From contig JAIXXB010000042.1 in assembly GCA_027490955.1 (NCBI GenBank), forward strand, positions 1 through 64,000: DNA of 64,000 nucleotides. Reading direction: 5' to 3'. Below, in pieces: positions 45,149-54,192 of the stretch. Each line of letters begins with the position of its first letter. Position 1 is the stretch's first letter. Source of the stretch: Rhodobacter sp. (GTDB lineage: Bacteria; Pseudomonadota; Alphaproteobacteria; Rhodobacterales; Rhodobacteraceae). The notes under the pieces were generated by a model. The model was not told the DNA's origin and made no database searches. It saw nothing but the letters and a program-made list of their open reading frames with translations. The position numbers and the translations under genes are program-made.

Positions 45149-45389
45149 ACTCTTTCTTCCTAGCTTTGCGCGCAGAAATCAGGCGAATGTTTTCGCCGCG
45201 CAGGGTGTAGACTACGGCGTAGATTTCATCGCCAATCATACCCAGCGCCAGATAGCGCGTCTCGCCATAATCTTGGCGGTCGTCCACTATCTTGACCACA
45301 TCGCCTTCAAAAATCTGCGCGGCGTAAAGTAAATCAACGCCGTGTTTCAGCAGATTATGTTGCCGTTTTTCCTCGTTCCATTCGAACAT
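45111..45389 (-). CDS. brnT: BrnT ribonuclease toxin
   Basis: A 92-residue toxin of the BrnT family (RelE-fold ribonuclease). MFEWNEEKRQHNLLKHGVDL is the typical start; RYLALGMIGDEIYAVVYTLR and IRLISARKARKKEYDRY hold the conserved basic and tyrosine residues of the active site. GGAG lies before the ATG. It is the first gene of a two-gene unit with brnA, transcribed from a promoter inside an inverted-repeat operator. Type II modules of this kind are stress-responsive. Confidence 0.95.
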   Translation of the reverse strand: MFEWNEEKRQHNLLKHGVDLLYAAQIFEGDVVKIVDDRQDYGETRYLALGMIGDEIYAVVYTLRGENIRLISARKARKKEYDRYQNRVLRRH

Positions 45390-45473
45390 GATTGTTCTCC
45401 TTTCTTACAAGGTTTTGTTCATGCGCTGCTCCTTCACGCTGGGTTCCAAAAACGTAACCGTTAATTTCCATTT

Positions 45474-45504
45474 CGTGTATACACAAAACGTATATACACG
45501 TCAA
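45474..45504 (-). promoter_or_regulatory. brnTA promoter with embedded operator
   Basis: On the minus strand TTGACG (45504-45499), a 17-base spacer, TATACA (45481-45476). Inverted repeat CGTGTATA (45474-45481) and TATACACG (45493-45500) covers both promoter boxes, a natural binding site for the BrnA ribbon-helix-helix domain. Confidence 0.8.
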
Positions 45505-45507
45505 CCT

Positions 45508-46338
45508 CTACCCCCTCTGCCGATCCGCAGGATAAACCCCCAAGATATTCAGCGAGGATGTGAAATACCGCAGCTCCTCTAGCGCGCGGGCCACGGGTGC
45601 GTCTTCGGGGTGGCCTTCGATGTCGGCATAAAACTCGGTTGCGGTGAAGCTGCCACCAACCATATAGCTTTCCAGTTTGGTCATGTTCACACCATTGGTG
45701 GCAAACCCGCCCAGCGCCTTATACAGCGCGGCAGGAATGTTGCGGACGCGAAAGGTGAAGGTGGTCATCATATGATCGCTGCGGCGGCTATGATCGGCCG
45801 CGCGCCCCATCACCAAAAACCGCGTGGTGTTGTTTTGGTGGTCTTCGATTTTTGCGGCAATCACATCCAGCCCATAAATCTGCGCGGCAAGCTCGCTGGC
45901 CAGAGCCGCGCGCGTCACATCGCCTGCCTCGGCCACTTCGCGGGCTGCGCGGGCATTGTCAGAGGATACTTTGCCCTTAATCCCGTGCCCCCGCAAAAAC
46001 CCCGCGCATTGCGGTAGGATGACCACATGGCCATGCGCCTCGGTGATCTGATCCAGACGTGCGCCCTTGACCCCCAGCAGGTTCACATGCACGCGCACAA
46101 AGGCCTCGTCCACAATATGCAGGCCCGCGCGTGGCAGCAGCGAATGCACATCCGCCACCCGCCCATAGGTCGAATTTTCCACCGCCAGCATTGCCAAATC
46201 TGCGCCACCCGATTGGGTCACCTCGACCACTTCTTCAAAGGTGGCGCAGGGCAGCGGGGTGAAATCTGGTCGCGCCTGCACGCAGGCCTGATGCGAATAG
46301 GCCCCCATTTCCCCCTGAAACGCGATTTTGCCTGCCAT
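45508..46338 (-). CDS. pheA: Prephenate dehydratase
   Basis: A 276-residue monofunctional enzyme converting prephenate to phenylpyruvate for phenylalanine synthesis. Catalytic domain: IAFQGEMGAYSHQACVQA, CATFEEVVEVTQSGGADLAM, AVENSTYGRVADVHSLL and NNTTRFLVMGR. The C-terminal ACT domain (about 195-276) has TTFTFRVRNIPAALYKALGG and LESYMVGGSFTATEFYADIE; the usual ESR of this feedback site reads ESY here. Start at ATG 46338 by family; ATG 46377 is in frame. Confidence 0.95.
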   Translation of the reverse strand: MAGKIAFQGEMGAYSHQACVQARPDFTPLPCATFEEVVEVTQSGGADLAMLAVENSTYGRVADVHSLLPRAGLHIVDEAFVRVHVNLLGVKGARLDQITEAHGHVVILPQCAGFLRGHGIKGKVSSDNARAAREVAEAGDVTRAALASELAAQIYGLDVIAAKIEDHQNNTTRFLVMGRAADHSRRSDHMMTTFTFRVRNIPAALYKALGGFATNGVNMTKLESYMVGGSFTATEFYADIEGHPEDAPVARALEELRYFTSSLNILGVYPADRQRG

Positions 46339-46483
46339 TTCATTCAACTCCGCCAGAAAAACCCACGAAAGGGTCAATTGGTCGCGCTACTACACCTTGA
46401 ATTGCCATGGGGGAAGCGGGTAGATAGGCGCAAACTTGAATAAGCCGCATCTGTGGCTGCGCTGGCGATAAGGAAAGCAAGAC

Positions 46484-47002
46484 ATGTTCGATACGATGAC
46501 CCTAACCAAAGTGACCGCGTCGCTGTGCGGGGCACTGTTGTTTTTTCTGGTGGGCGGCTGGGCGGCGGATGCGTTGTATTCACCCAAGACGGGCGGGCAT
46601 GGCGAAGAAATGGCGCAGGCCTATAGCATCGATACGGGCGAGGCAGAGGCCGAAGAAGTTGTAGAAGAAGGGCCTGATTTCGTCACAGTTTTCGCCTCGG
46701 CAGATGCTGCGGCAGGCGAAAAAGTATTTGGCAAATGCAAGGCTTGCCACAAGCTGGATGGCAGCAATGGCACTGGCCCGCATTTGAACGGCATCGTCAA
46801 CAAGGCCAAACACAGCTCCGAAGGCTTTAGCTATTCCGACGCCGCAATGGCCGTGGTTGGCCAAGTCTGGACACCCGAAAATCTGAATGCGTTTCTGACC
46901 AATCCAAAGGCCTATTTGCCCGGCACGAAAATGTCTTTCGCGGGCCTGCCTGATGTGGAAGACCGCGCTAACCTGATCGCCTATTTGGCAACCACCAACT
47001 AA
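46484..47002 (+). CDS. Membrane-anchored cytochrome c (c552/cy type)
   Basis: A 172-residue protein. An uncleaved N-terminal helix (about 8-31, [20 protein letters not shown]) anchors it, then an acidic linker ([12 protein letters not shown]), then a class I cytochrome c domain: [20 protein letters not shown] with heme motif CKACH and the axial Met in [13 protein letters not shown]. This layout is the membrane-bound electron carrier between bc1 and terminal oxidases (CycM/cytochrome c552 in Paracoccus, cy in Rhodobacter). It stands alone, with a terminator after it. Confidence 0.93.
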   Translation: MFDTMTLTKVTASLCGALLFFLVGGWAADALYSPKTGGHGEEMAQAYSIDTGEAEAEEVVEEGPDFVTVFASADAAAGEKVFGKCKACHKLDGSNGTGPHLNGIVNKAKHSSEGFSYSDAAMAVVGQVWTPENLNAFLTNPKAYLPGTKMSFAGLPDVEDRANLIAYLATTN

Positions 47003-47020
47003 TCTGCCGAAACTTGCGTC

Positions 47021-47049
47021 AAAAGGCCGCGCCGCGGGTGCGGCCTTTT
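47021..47049 (+). terminator. Terminator after the cytochrome c gene
   Basis: AAAAGGCCGC and GCGGCCTTTT arms around GCCGCGGGT, giving a ten-pair stem ending in a short T run. Confidence 0.8.
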
Positions 47050-47192
47050 GCATTTGCGCCCCGCTCACGCAAAAGTGGCCCCAATCTTACCTTGTAGCAG
47101 GCCCCTTTTCCGATTTATGCTTTGCCCCAAATAAAGCGAAGGTGCCCCGCAAACCCGCGCGGCGCGCCCGCACCCAACAGGAGGCCAAACGC

Positions 47193-49094
47193 ATGCCAGC
47201 CATCGCCATATCTTTGCCCGCCCCAGACCGCCGCATCGCCCTTGCCACAGGTGCTGCTTTGTTGGCCTGCGCCTTTTTGACCGCGGGCCAAGCCCGCGCG
47301 CAAGACACCATCATTGCGCATGGCATTTCCACCTTTGGCACCTTGAACCTGCCCGCTGATTACGCCCACCTGCCCTATGTCAACCCAAATGCGCCCAAGG
47401 GTGGCGAGATTTCGATTGCCGCCCTTGGCACCTTTGACAGCCTGAACCCCTATTCCATCAAAGGCACGGCCAGCAGCATCGGTTCGGCCTTTTACGAATC
47501 TATCCTGACGGGCACGGCGGATGAAATTGGCGCGTCTTATTGCCTGCTTTGCGAGACGATGGAATATCCCGCCGACAGATCGTGGGTGATTTTCAACCTG
47601 CGTAAGGATGTTAAGTTTTCCGATGGCAGCCCGTTGACTGCGGCCGATGTGGTCTTTTCCTACGAATTGTTCCGCGACAAAGGCATTGCCGAATTCCGCA
47701 CAGTGGCCAACGAAAAATTCCAATCGGTCGAGGCGATTGACGATCACACTGTCAAGTTCACCTTCACCCCCGGCACAGCCATGCGCGATATGCCTGCCAC
47801 TGCGGGCGGGCTGACAATTATCTCAAAGGCTGATTACACCGCCAACAACCGCGATCTAGAGGAAAGCAGCCTAGAGCCGATGCTGGGCACAGGGGCCTAT
47901 GTGCTGGACAGCCTGCAGCCCGGCCAGCAGATCATCCTGAAACGTAACCCAGATTATTGGGGCATCAATCACCCCATGATGATTGGCCGCAGCAATTTTG
48001 ACCGTATCCGCGTGGAATATTTCGGCGATACCAATGCCGCCTTTGAAGGGTTCAAATCGGGGGTGTTTACCTTTCAGAACGAATCCTCGTCCAAGCAATG
48101 GGCGACCGCCTATGATTTTGACAATCTGAAAAGCGGCGCGGTGATTAAGGCCGAATTGCCCAACGGGTCGATTGCCAGCACGCAAAGTTTCATCTTCAAC
48201 CTGCGGCGCGAGAAATTCCAAGACATCCGCGTGCGCCAAGCGATTGGCCTGATGTTCAATTTCGAATGGTCAAACCAAACCCTGTTCTATGATCTGTATG
48301 CGCGCGTGCCATCCTTCTTTGCCAATACCGCGATGGAGGCGAAAGGGGCGCCCACCCCCGAAGAAGTGGCGCTATTGCAACCGCTTGTGGACGAAGGTCT
48401 GCTGGATGCCAGCATTCTGACCGCCGATGCCGTGCTGCCGCCTGTGTCGGGCGTGGAGGCGAACCTAGACCGCAAGAACCTGCGCGCAGCCTCTGCCCTG
48501 TTGGACGAGGCAGGCTGGGTGGCTGGCGCAGATGGGATGCGCGCCAATGCGGCGGGCGAGCCGCTGACAGTCGAGTTTCTAAACGCCAGCCCCGCCTTTG
48601 AACGCATCATTTCGCCTTATGTCGAAAACCTGCGCGCGCTGGGGGTGGATGCGATACTCACCACTGTTGACCCCGCGCAATTCAGCCAGCGGGTAGACCC
48701 GCCTGCCTTTGATTTTGATATGATCACCGCCAATCCCGTGAATGGCTACGAACCAGGGGCGGAAATGCAGCAGGGCTATGCCTCTGCCACCAAAGACAAT
48801 TCCACCCGCAATCGCATGGGGCTGGCGAACCCCGCTGTCGATAAACTGCTGGACGCGATTGATGCGGCCCAAACGCGCGACGCGTTGGATGTTGCAGCCC
48901 GCACCCTTGACCGCGTGCTGCGCACCCTCAATTTCAACGTGCCGCAATGGTATAAAGATGTGCATACCGTGGCCTATTACGACCAATATGGTTTTCCAGA
49001 CCCATTGCCTCCCTATGATCTGGGTAGCCTTGATTTTTGGTGGTTCGATCAGGCCAAGGCAGATAAGCTGAAGGCAGATGGTGTGCTGAAATAG
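47193..49094 (+). CDS. yejA: Peptide ABC transporter substrate-binding protein (YejA-like)
   Basis: A 633-residue periplasmic protein of the SBP_bac_5 group. The signal peptide runs to about residue 36 (LATGAALLACAFLTAGQARA, then QDT). YVNPNAPKGGEISIAALGTF, FNLRKDVKFSDGSPLTAADV and the GTGAYVLDSLQPGQQIILKR segment are typical. Binds oligopeptides and, in E. coli, the peptide antibiotic microcin C. ATG 47193 follows AGGAGG. First of a yejABEF operon; yejB starts one base after its stop. Confidence 0.9.
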   Translation: MPAIAISLPAPDRRIALATGAALLACAFLTAGQARAQDTIIAHGISTFGTLNLPADYAHLPYVNPNAPKGGEISIAALGTFDSLNPYSIKGTASSIGSAFYESILTGTADEIGASYCLLCETMEYPADRSWVIFNLRKDVKFSDGSPLTAADVVFSYELFRDKGIAEFRTVANEKFQSVEAIDDHTVKFTFTPGTAMRDMPATAGGLTIISKADYTANNRDLEESSLEPMLGTGAYVLDSLQPGQQIILKRNPDYWGINHPMMIGRSNFDRIRVEYFGDTNAAFEGFKSGVFTFQNESSSKQWATAYDFDNLKSGAVIKAELPNGSIASTQSFIFNLRREKFQDIRVRQAIGLMFNFEWSNQTLFYDLYARVPSFFANTAMEAKGAPTPEEVALLQPLVDEGLLDASILTADAVLPPVSGVEANLDRKNLRAASALLDEAGWVAGADGMRANAAGEPLTVEFLNASPAFERIISPYVENLRALGVDAILTTVDPAQFSQRVDPPAFDFDMITANPVNGYEPGAEMQQGYASATKDNSTRNRMGLANPAVDKLLDAIDAAQTRDALDVAARTLDRVLRTLNFNVPQWYKDVHTVAYYDQYGFPDPLPPYDLGSLDFWWFDQAKADKLKADGVLK

Positions 49095-49095
49095 C

Positions 49096-50247
49096 ATGAT
49101 TTCCTACATCCTGCGCCGATTGATTCTGGTGATCCCGACATTGTTCGGGATCATGCTGATCAATTTCGCGCTGACCCAACTTGTCCCCGGCGGGCCGATC
49201 GACCAGATCGAAGCGCGGCTGGAAGGCGAGGGTGACGCGATGGAGGCCGTGCGCGGCAGCGGCGATCCAACCACAGGAACCGAGGGCGAGCAAGGCGGCA
49301 CCTATGTGGGCGCGCGCGGCCTGCCGCCCGAGTTTTTGGCCAAGCTAGAGGTCGAGTTCGGCTTTGCCCGATTCATCTGCCCCGAAGGATATGACGGAAC
49401 GCTCGTTCAGCAATCGAAAGAGTGTGAAAAAGAAATGATCCCCGCCACCGAGCGGTTTTTCATTATGATGGGCAAATTCCTGACCTTTGACTTTGGCGAA
49501 AGCTACTTTCGCAGCGCCTCTGTGATGGAATTGATCATCGAAAAACTGCCCGTGTCCATCACCCTTGGCCTATGGTCAACGCTGCTGGCCTATATCATTT
49601 CCATCCCGCTGGGCATTCGCAAAGCGGTGCGCGATGGGTCGCGGTTTGACAGTTGGACAAGCGGCGTGATCATCGCGGCCTATGCCATTCCCAGCCTTTT
49701 GGTTGCGGTGATGCTGCTGGTGTTGTTTGCTGGCGGATCTTATTGGCAAATCTTCCCCCTGCGGGGCCTTACCAGCAGCAATTGGGCGGAGCTTTCCCCC
49801 ATTGGCAAGGCACTGGATTACCTATGGCACATCGCCCTGCCTGTCACCGCCAGCACCATCGCCAGTTTCGCCACGCTGACCCTGCTGACCAAAAACAGCT
49901 TTCTGGACGAGGTGAAAAAACAATATGTTATGACTGCCCGCGCCAAGGGCCTGCCCGAACGGCGGGTGCTTTATGGACATGTGTTCAGAAACGCGATGCT
50001 GATTGTGATTGCGGGCTTTCCTGCGCTGTTTATTTCGGTGTTTTTTGGTGGCAGTTTGATCATTGAAACCATCTTCTCGCTGGATGGGCTGGGCCAGCTT
50101 GGCTATAAATCCGCCGTAGAGCGCGATTACCCTGTTATCTTTGGCACGCTGTTCGCCTTTGGTCTGATGGGGCTGGTCGTGGGGATTATTTCCGATCTGA
50201 TGTATGTCTGGGTCGATCCCCGCATCGATTTTGATCGGAGGGGATGA
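49096..50247 (+). CDS. yejB: Peptide ABC transporter permease YejB
   Basis: A 383-residue permease. It has an N-terminal helix (LRRLILVIPTLFGIMLINFA), a long periplasmic loop (about 35-145), and five further helices with the EAA-type cytoplasmic loop QYVMTARAKGLPERRVLYGH. The C-terminus is LVVGIISDLMYVWVDPRIDF. Forms the channel with YejE. It starts one base after yejA and its stop overlaps yejE in ATGA. Confidence 0.95.
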   Translation: MISYILRRLILVIPTLFGIMLINFALTQLVPGGPIDQIEARLEGEGDAMEAVRGSGDPTTGTEGEQGGTYVGARGLPPEFLAKLEVEFGFARFICPEGYDGTLVQQSKECEKEMIPATERFFIMMGKFLTFDFGESYFRSASVMELIIEKLPVSITLGLWSTLLAYIISIPLGIRKAVRDGSRFDSWTSGVIIAAYAIPSLLVAVMLLVLFAGGSYWQIFPLRGLTSSNWAELSPIGKALDYLWHIALPVTASTIASFATLTLLTKNSFLDEVKKQYVMTARAKGLPERRVLYGHVFRNAMLIVIAGFPALFISVFFGGSLIIETIFSLDGLGQLGYKSAVERDYPVIFGTLFAFGLMGLVVGIISDLMYVWVDPRIDFDRRG

Positions 50248-51362
50248 TGCGGTTATCCCCCCTTAACGCGCGCCGCTGGCGGAATTTTCGCGCCAACAAA
50301 CGCGCCTATTGGTCGCTGATTTTGTTTTCCATTCTGTTCGGCCTGTCGCTGTTTGCCGAGGTTTTAGCCAATGACAAACCGCTTTTGGTGCAATATCGCG
50401 GCGAATGGCGGATGCCGTTTCTGACCTTTTATTCAGAAAAAGATTTTGGCGGCGATTTTCAAACCGAAGCCAATTACAAATCGCCCGAGGTGGAATGCCT
50501 GATCCGTTCAGGCGGGCTGGTGGAATGTTTTGACGATGCGCACGGCATGATTGACGCCATTCAATCGGGCAATTTTGACGCTGCGACCGAAGGTTTTGCA
50601 AAAGGGCGCATTTTGTGGGCGCCTATTCCCTATTCCTATAACACGATCAATAACCTACAGGGCAAAGCTGCACCTTCTGCCCCTGATGAAAACCACATTT
50701 TGGGCACGGATGACACCGCCCGCGATGTGCTGGCACGGGTGATTTATGGGTTCCGCCTGTCGGTCGGATTTGCCCTGATTGTCACCGCGCTGACATCGGT
50801 CATCGGCATTGCAGCGGGGGCTGTGCAGGGCTATTTCGGCGGTTGGGTGGATTTGCTGTTTCAACGCTTTCTCGAGATATGGTCGGGCACGCCCTCGCTT
50901 TACGTCATCATCATTGTGTTTTCCGTCTGGAGCCGAAGTTTCTGGATTCTGGTCGCCCTGATGGTGGCCTTTGGCTGGACATCGCTGATTGGCGTGGTGC
51001 GCGCCGAATTCCTGCGCGCGCGCAATTTTGAATATGTCCGCGCGGCCAAGGCTTTGGGCGTGTCAGATGCCAAAATCATGTTCCGCCATGTGCTGCCCAA
51101 CGCCATGGTCGCCACGCTGACCATGCTGCCCTTTATCGTATCGGGTACCATCGGATCGCTGGCCGCGCTGGATTACCTTGGCTATGGCCTGCCTGCCAAT
51201 TTGCCCAGCCTTGGGCAGTTGTCGCGCCAAGCGCAGCAGAATCTACAAACGCCGTCGTTGGCCTTTACGGCGTTTTTCACCTTTACCATCATGCTTTCTT
51301 TACTGGTGTTCATATTCGAAGGCGTGCGCGATGCTTTTGATCCGCGAAAGACATTTTCATGA
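50244..51362 (+). CDS. yejE: Peptide ABC transporter permease YejE
   Basis: A 372-residue permease. First helix AYWSLILFSILFGLSLFAEV, a periplasmic insert with WRMPFLTFYSEKDFGGDFQT that is characteristic of YejE, then the HILGTDDTARDVLARVIYGF motif and EAA loop FEYVRAAKALGVSDAKIMFR. Four-base overlaps with both yejB and yejF support tight coupling. Confidence 0.95.
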   Translation: MMRLSPLNARRWRNFRANKRAYWSLILFSILFGLSLFAEVLANDKPLLVQYRGEWRMPFLTFYSEKDFGGDFQTEANYKSPEVECLIRSGGLVECFDDAHGMIDAIQSGNFDAATEGFAKGRILWAPIPYSYNTINNLQGKAAPSAPDENHILGTDDTARDVLARVIYGFRLSVGFALIVTALTSVIGIAAGAVQGYFGGWVDLLFQRFLEIWSGTPSLYVIIIVFSVWSRSFWILVALMVAFGWTSLIGVVRAEFLRARNFEYVRAAKALGVSDAKIMFRHVLPNAMVATLTMLPFIVSGTIGSLAALDYLGYGLPANLPSLGQLSRQAQQNLQTPSLAFTAFFTFTIMLSLLVFIFEGVRDAFDPRKTFS

Positions 51363-52945
51363 CCCTTTTGCAGGTATCTGACCTTTCGATCAGTTTCGCC
51401 CAAGAGGGGCAGCTTTTGCCCGCGGTGCGCGGCGTGTCCTTTCACCTTAATCGCGGTGAGACGCTGGCGATTGTTGGCGAATCGGGCAGTGGCAAATCTG
51501 TGACTGCCCTGTCCACAGTGGGGCTTTTGGGCGATAATGCGCGCGTCTCAGGCTCGGTGCGCTACAACGGCGCAGAAATGGTGGGCGCAGACGAGAAAAC
51601 GCTGCAACGCCTGCGCGGCAATGACATCAGCTTTATCTTTCAAGAACCGATGACCTCGCTGAACCCACTGCATACGATTGCCAAGCAAATCGGTGAAAGT
51701 TTGGCGCTGCATCAGGGGCTGACAGGTGCGCCCGCGCGCGCGCGCACGATTGATCTGCTGCAAAAGGTGGGCATCCGCGATGCTGAAAGCCGCCTCACCG
51801 CCTATCCGCATCAATTATCGGGCGGGCAGCGCCAGCGCGTTATGATTGCTATGGCGCTGGCCAATGGCCCCGATTTGCTGATCGCGGACGAGCCGACCAC
51901 CGCGCTGGATGTGACCATTCAGGCGCAAATCTTGGATTTGTTGGGCGAACTCAAACGCAGCGAAAACCTATCGATGCTGTTCATCACCCATGATCTGACC
52001 ATCGTGCGCCGCATTGCCGACCGCGTTTGCGTGATGCAAGGCGGGCAGATTGTCGAGGCGGGCGAGACTGCCAAGGTTTTTGCCGCCCCCCAGCATCCCT
52101 ATACGCAAAAACTGCTGGCCGCATCTGCCAAGGGCAGCCCAAACCCCGTGCCAGAGGGGGCCGAACCTGTGCTGGATGTGTCAAACCTGCGCGTCTGGTT
52201 TCCCATTCAAACGGGTCTATTGCGCCGCGTTACGGGCCATGTAAAGGCCGTGAATCAGGCAAGCCTGACCCTGCGCGCGGGCGAGACTTTGGGCGTCGTG
52301 GGCGAATCGGGATCGGGCAAAACCACCCTTGCCTTGGCCATTTTGCGGCTGGTGCAGGCACAGGGCAAAGTGCTGTTTTTGGGCCGCGATCTGCTGCCGC
52401 TTTCGCAGCGCCAAATGCGCCCGCACAGGCGCGATATGCAGATTGTGTTCCAAGATCCCTTTGGCAGCCTGTCACCGCGCATGACTGCGGGGCAGATTAT
52501 TGCCGAAGGTCTGGGCGTGCATGGCACAAGCGGGGATGAGGCGCAGCAGATGGTGGCGCAGATCATGGCCGATGTCGGGCTAGACCCTGCCATGGCGGCG
52601 CGCTATCCGCATGAATTTTCTGGCGGCCAGCGCCAGCGCATCGCCATTGCCCGCGCTATGATATTGCGCCCCAAACTGGTGGTGCTGGACGAGCCGACAT
52701 CCGCGCTGGATATGACGGTGCAGGTGCAAATCGTTGACCTTTTGCGCGCGTTGCAGCGCAAATGGGGGCTGGCCTATATCTTTGTCAGCCATGATTTGCG
52801 CGTGGTGCGCGCCATGTCGCATCAGGTCATGGTGATGCGCGAAGGCGACATCATCGAAAGCGGCACAACCGAGGCGGTTTTCGCCGCGCCCAAAACCGAC
52901 TATACTCGCGCTTTGATGCAGGCGGCTTTTGGAGAGACTCGTTGA
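51359..52945 (+). CDS. yejF: Peptide ABC transporter ATPase YejF (two nucleotide-binding domains)
   Basis: A 528-residue fused ATPase. First domain: Walker [49 protein letters not shown]. Second domain: [53 protein letters not shown]. It drives YejB/YejE. The next gene's TTG start overlaps its stop (TTGA). Confidence 0.96.
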   Translation: MTLLQVSDLSISFAQEGQLLPAVRGVSFHLNRGETLAIVGESGSGKSVTALSTVGLLGDNARVSGSVRYNGAEMVGADEKTLQRLRGNDISFIFQEPMTSLNPLHTIAKQIGESLALHQGLTGAPARARTIDLLQKVGIRDAESRLTAYPHQLSGGQRQRVMIAMALANGPDLLIADEPTTALDVTIQAQILDLLGELKRSENLSMLFITHDLTIVRRIADRVCVMQGGQIVEAGETAKVFAAPQHPYTQKLLAASAKGSPNPVPEGAEPVLDVSNLRVWFPIQTGLLRRVTGHVKAVNQASLTLRAGETLGVVGESGSGKTTLALAILRLVQAQGKVLFLGRDLLPLSQRQMRPHRRDMQIVFQDPFGSLSPRMTAGQIIAEGLGVHGTSGDEAQQMVAQIMADVGLDPAMAARYPHEFSGGQRQRIAIARAMILRPKLVVLDEPTSALDMTVQVQIVDLLRALQRKWGLAYIFVSHDLRVVRAMSHQVMVMREGDIIESGTTEAVFAAPKTDYTRALMQAAFGETR

Positions 52946-54177
52946 AGATTTTGTTTGTGCACCAGAACTTTCCCGCCCAATTTTTGCACCTTGCCCCCGA
53001 AATGCAAAAACGCGGCCACGAGGTTTTGGCCCTGACCGATGCCGCCAATAATCGCAAAATCGCAATTCCGCATATGAAATACACATTCAAGCCGCAGGCG
53101 GTGGATGCGGGGCAAACGCGGCTGGGCCGCAACTATACAGTTATGTCCGACCGCGCGGTGATCGTGGCGCGCGCCGCCGCCAGCCTGCGCGATGACCAAG
53201 GCTATACCCCCGATGTCATCTTTGCCCATTCAGGCTGGGGGGAAAGTTTGTTTTTGAAAGAGGTTTGGCCAAAGGCCAAGCTGATCGTTTATGCCGAGTT
53301 TTATTATCGCGGCGATGGGGCCGATATCGGCTTTGACCCTGAATTTTCGCAGCGCAATTTCGATCAGGTGATGATCGCCCAAGGCCGCGCAGCCTATCTG
53401 ACCCAGTCGATCGTTCATGCCGATGCCGCCTTGTCGCCCACCCATTTTCAGGCCGATACCCACCCAAGCCTTTTGCGCCAGCGCATCACTGTCATCCATG
53501 ACGGGGTCGATACGCGCCTACTTGCCCCCAACCGCGATGCCAAATTCGAATTGCCAAATGGCAAAACTGTGGGCGTGGGCGATGAGGTGCTGACCTTTGT
53601 GAACCGCAATTTAGAACCCTATCGCGGCTATCACATCTTTATGCGCGCCCTGCCCGAAGTGATGCGCGCGCGCCCTAATGCCGAGGTTATCTTGGTTGGC
53701 GGCGATGAGGTGTCCTATGGCCCGCCCGCCCCCGATGGTAAGAAATGGAAAGACATTTTTCTGGACGAGGTGAAGGATAGGATTGATCTGTCGCGGGTGC
53801 ATTTCATGGGGAAAATCCCCTATCCTAATTTTGTGAACCTGCTGCATGTCAGCCGCGCCCATGCCTATTTGACCTATCCTTTCGTGCTCAGCTGGTCATC
53901 GATCGAGGCGATGGCCGCAGGCTGCCATATCGTCGCCTCTAACACAGCGCCCGTGCGCGAGGCGATGACTCATGGCAAAACCGCGACCATGGTTGATTTC
54001 TTTGATGTGGCGGGCTGGTCAAAAACACTGATCGAGGCGCTGGCACATCCCGAAAAATACCAGCCTTTGCGCGATGCTGCCCGCGCCCATGCTGTTGCGC
54101 GCTATGATCTGCGCAGCTATTGCCTGCCGCAAATGATCGCCTTTGTCGAAAGTTTTGAACCGCAGGTTACAGCGTAA
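52942..54177 (+). CDS. Glycosyltransferase family 4 protein
   Basis: A 411-residue GT-B enzyme. N-terminal [20 protein letters not shown]; the C-terminal half has VLTFVNRNLEPYRGYHIFMR, VILVGGDEVSYG and a donor-binding loop VLSWSSIEAMAAGCHIVASN, with the GT4 Glu region at APVREAM. It starts with TTG at 52942, in a TTGA overlap with yejF and an GGAGAG ribosome site, so it is coupled to the importer genes. The acceptor is unknown; this group often builds surface polysaccharide. Confidence 0.88.
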   Translation: MKILFVHQNFPAQFLHLAPEMQKRGHEVLALTDAANNRKIAIPHMKYTFKPQAVDAGQTRLGRNYTVMSDRAVIVARAAASLRDDQGYTPDVIFAHSGWGESLFLKEVWPKAKLIVYAEFYYRGDGADIGFDPEFSQRNFDQVMIAQGRAAYLTQSIVHADAALSPTHFQADTHPSLLRQRITVIHDGVDTRLLAPNRDAKFELPNGKTVGVGDEVLTFVNRNLEPYRGYHIFMRALPEVMRARPNAEVILVGGDEVSYGPPAPDGKKWKDIFLDEVKDRIDLSRVHFMGKIPYPNFVNLLHVSRAHAYLTYPFVLSWSSIEAMAAGCHIVASNTAPVREAMTHGKTATMVDFFDVAGWSKTLIEALAHPEKYQPLRDAARAHAVARYDLRSYCLPQMIAFVESFEPQVTA

Positions 54178-54192
54178 CAGACAGGAGTCGCT

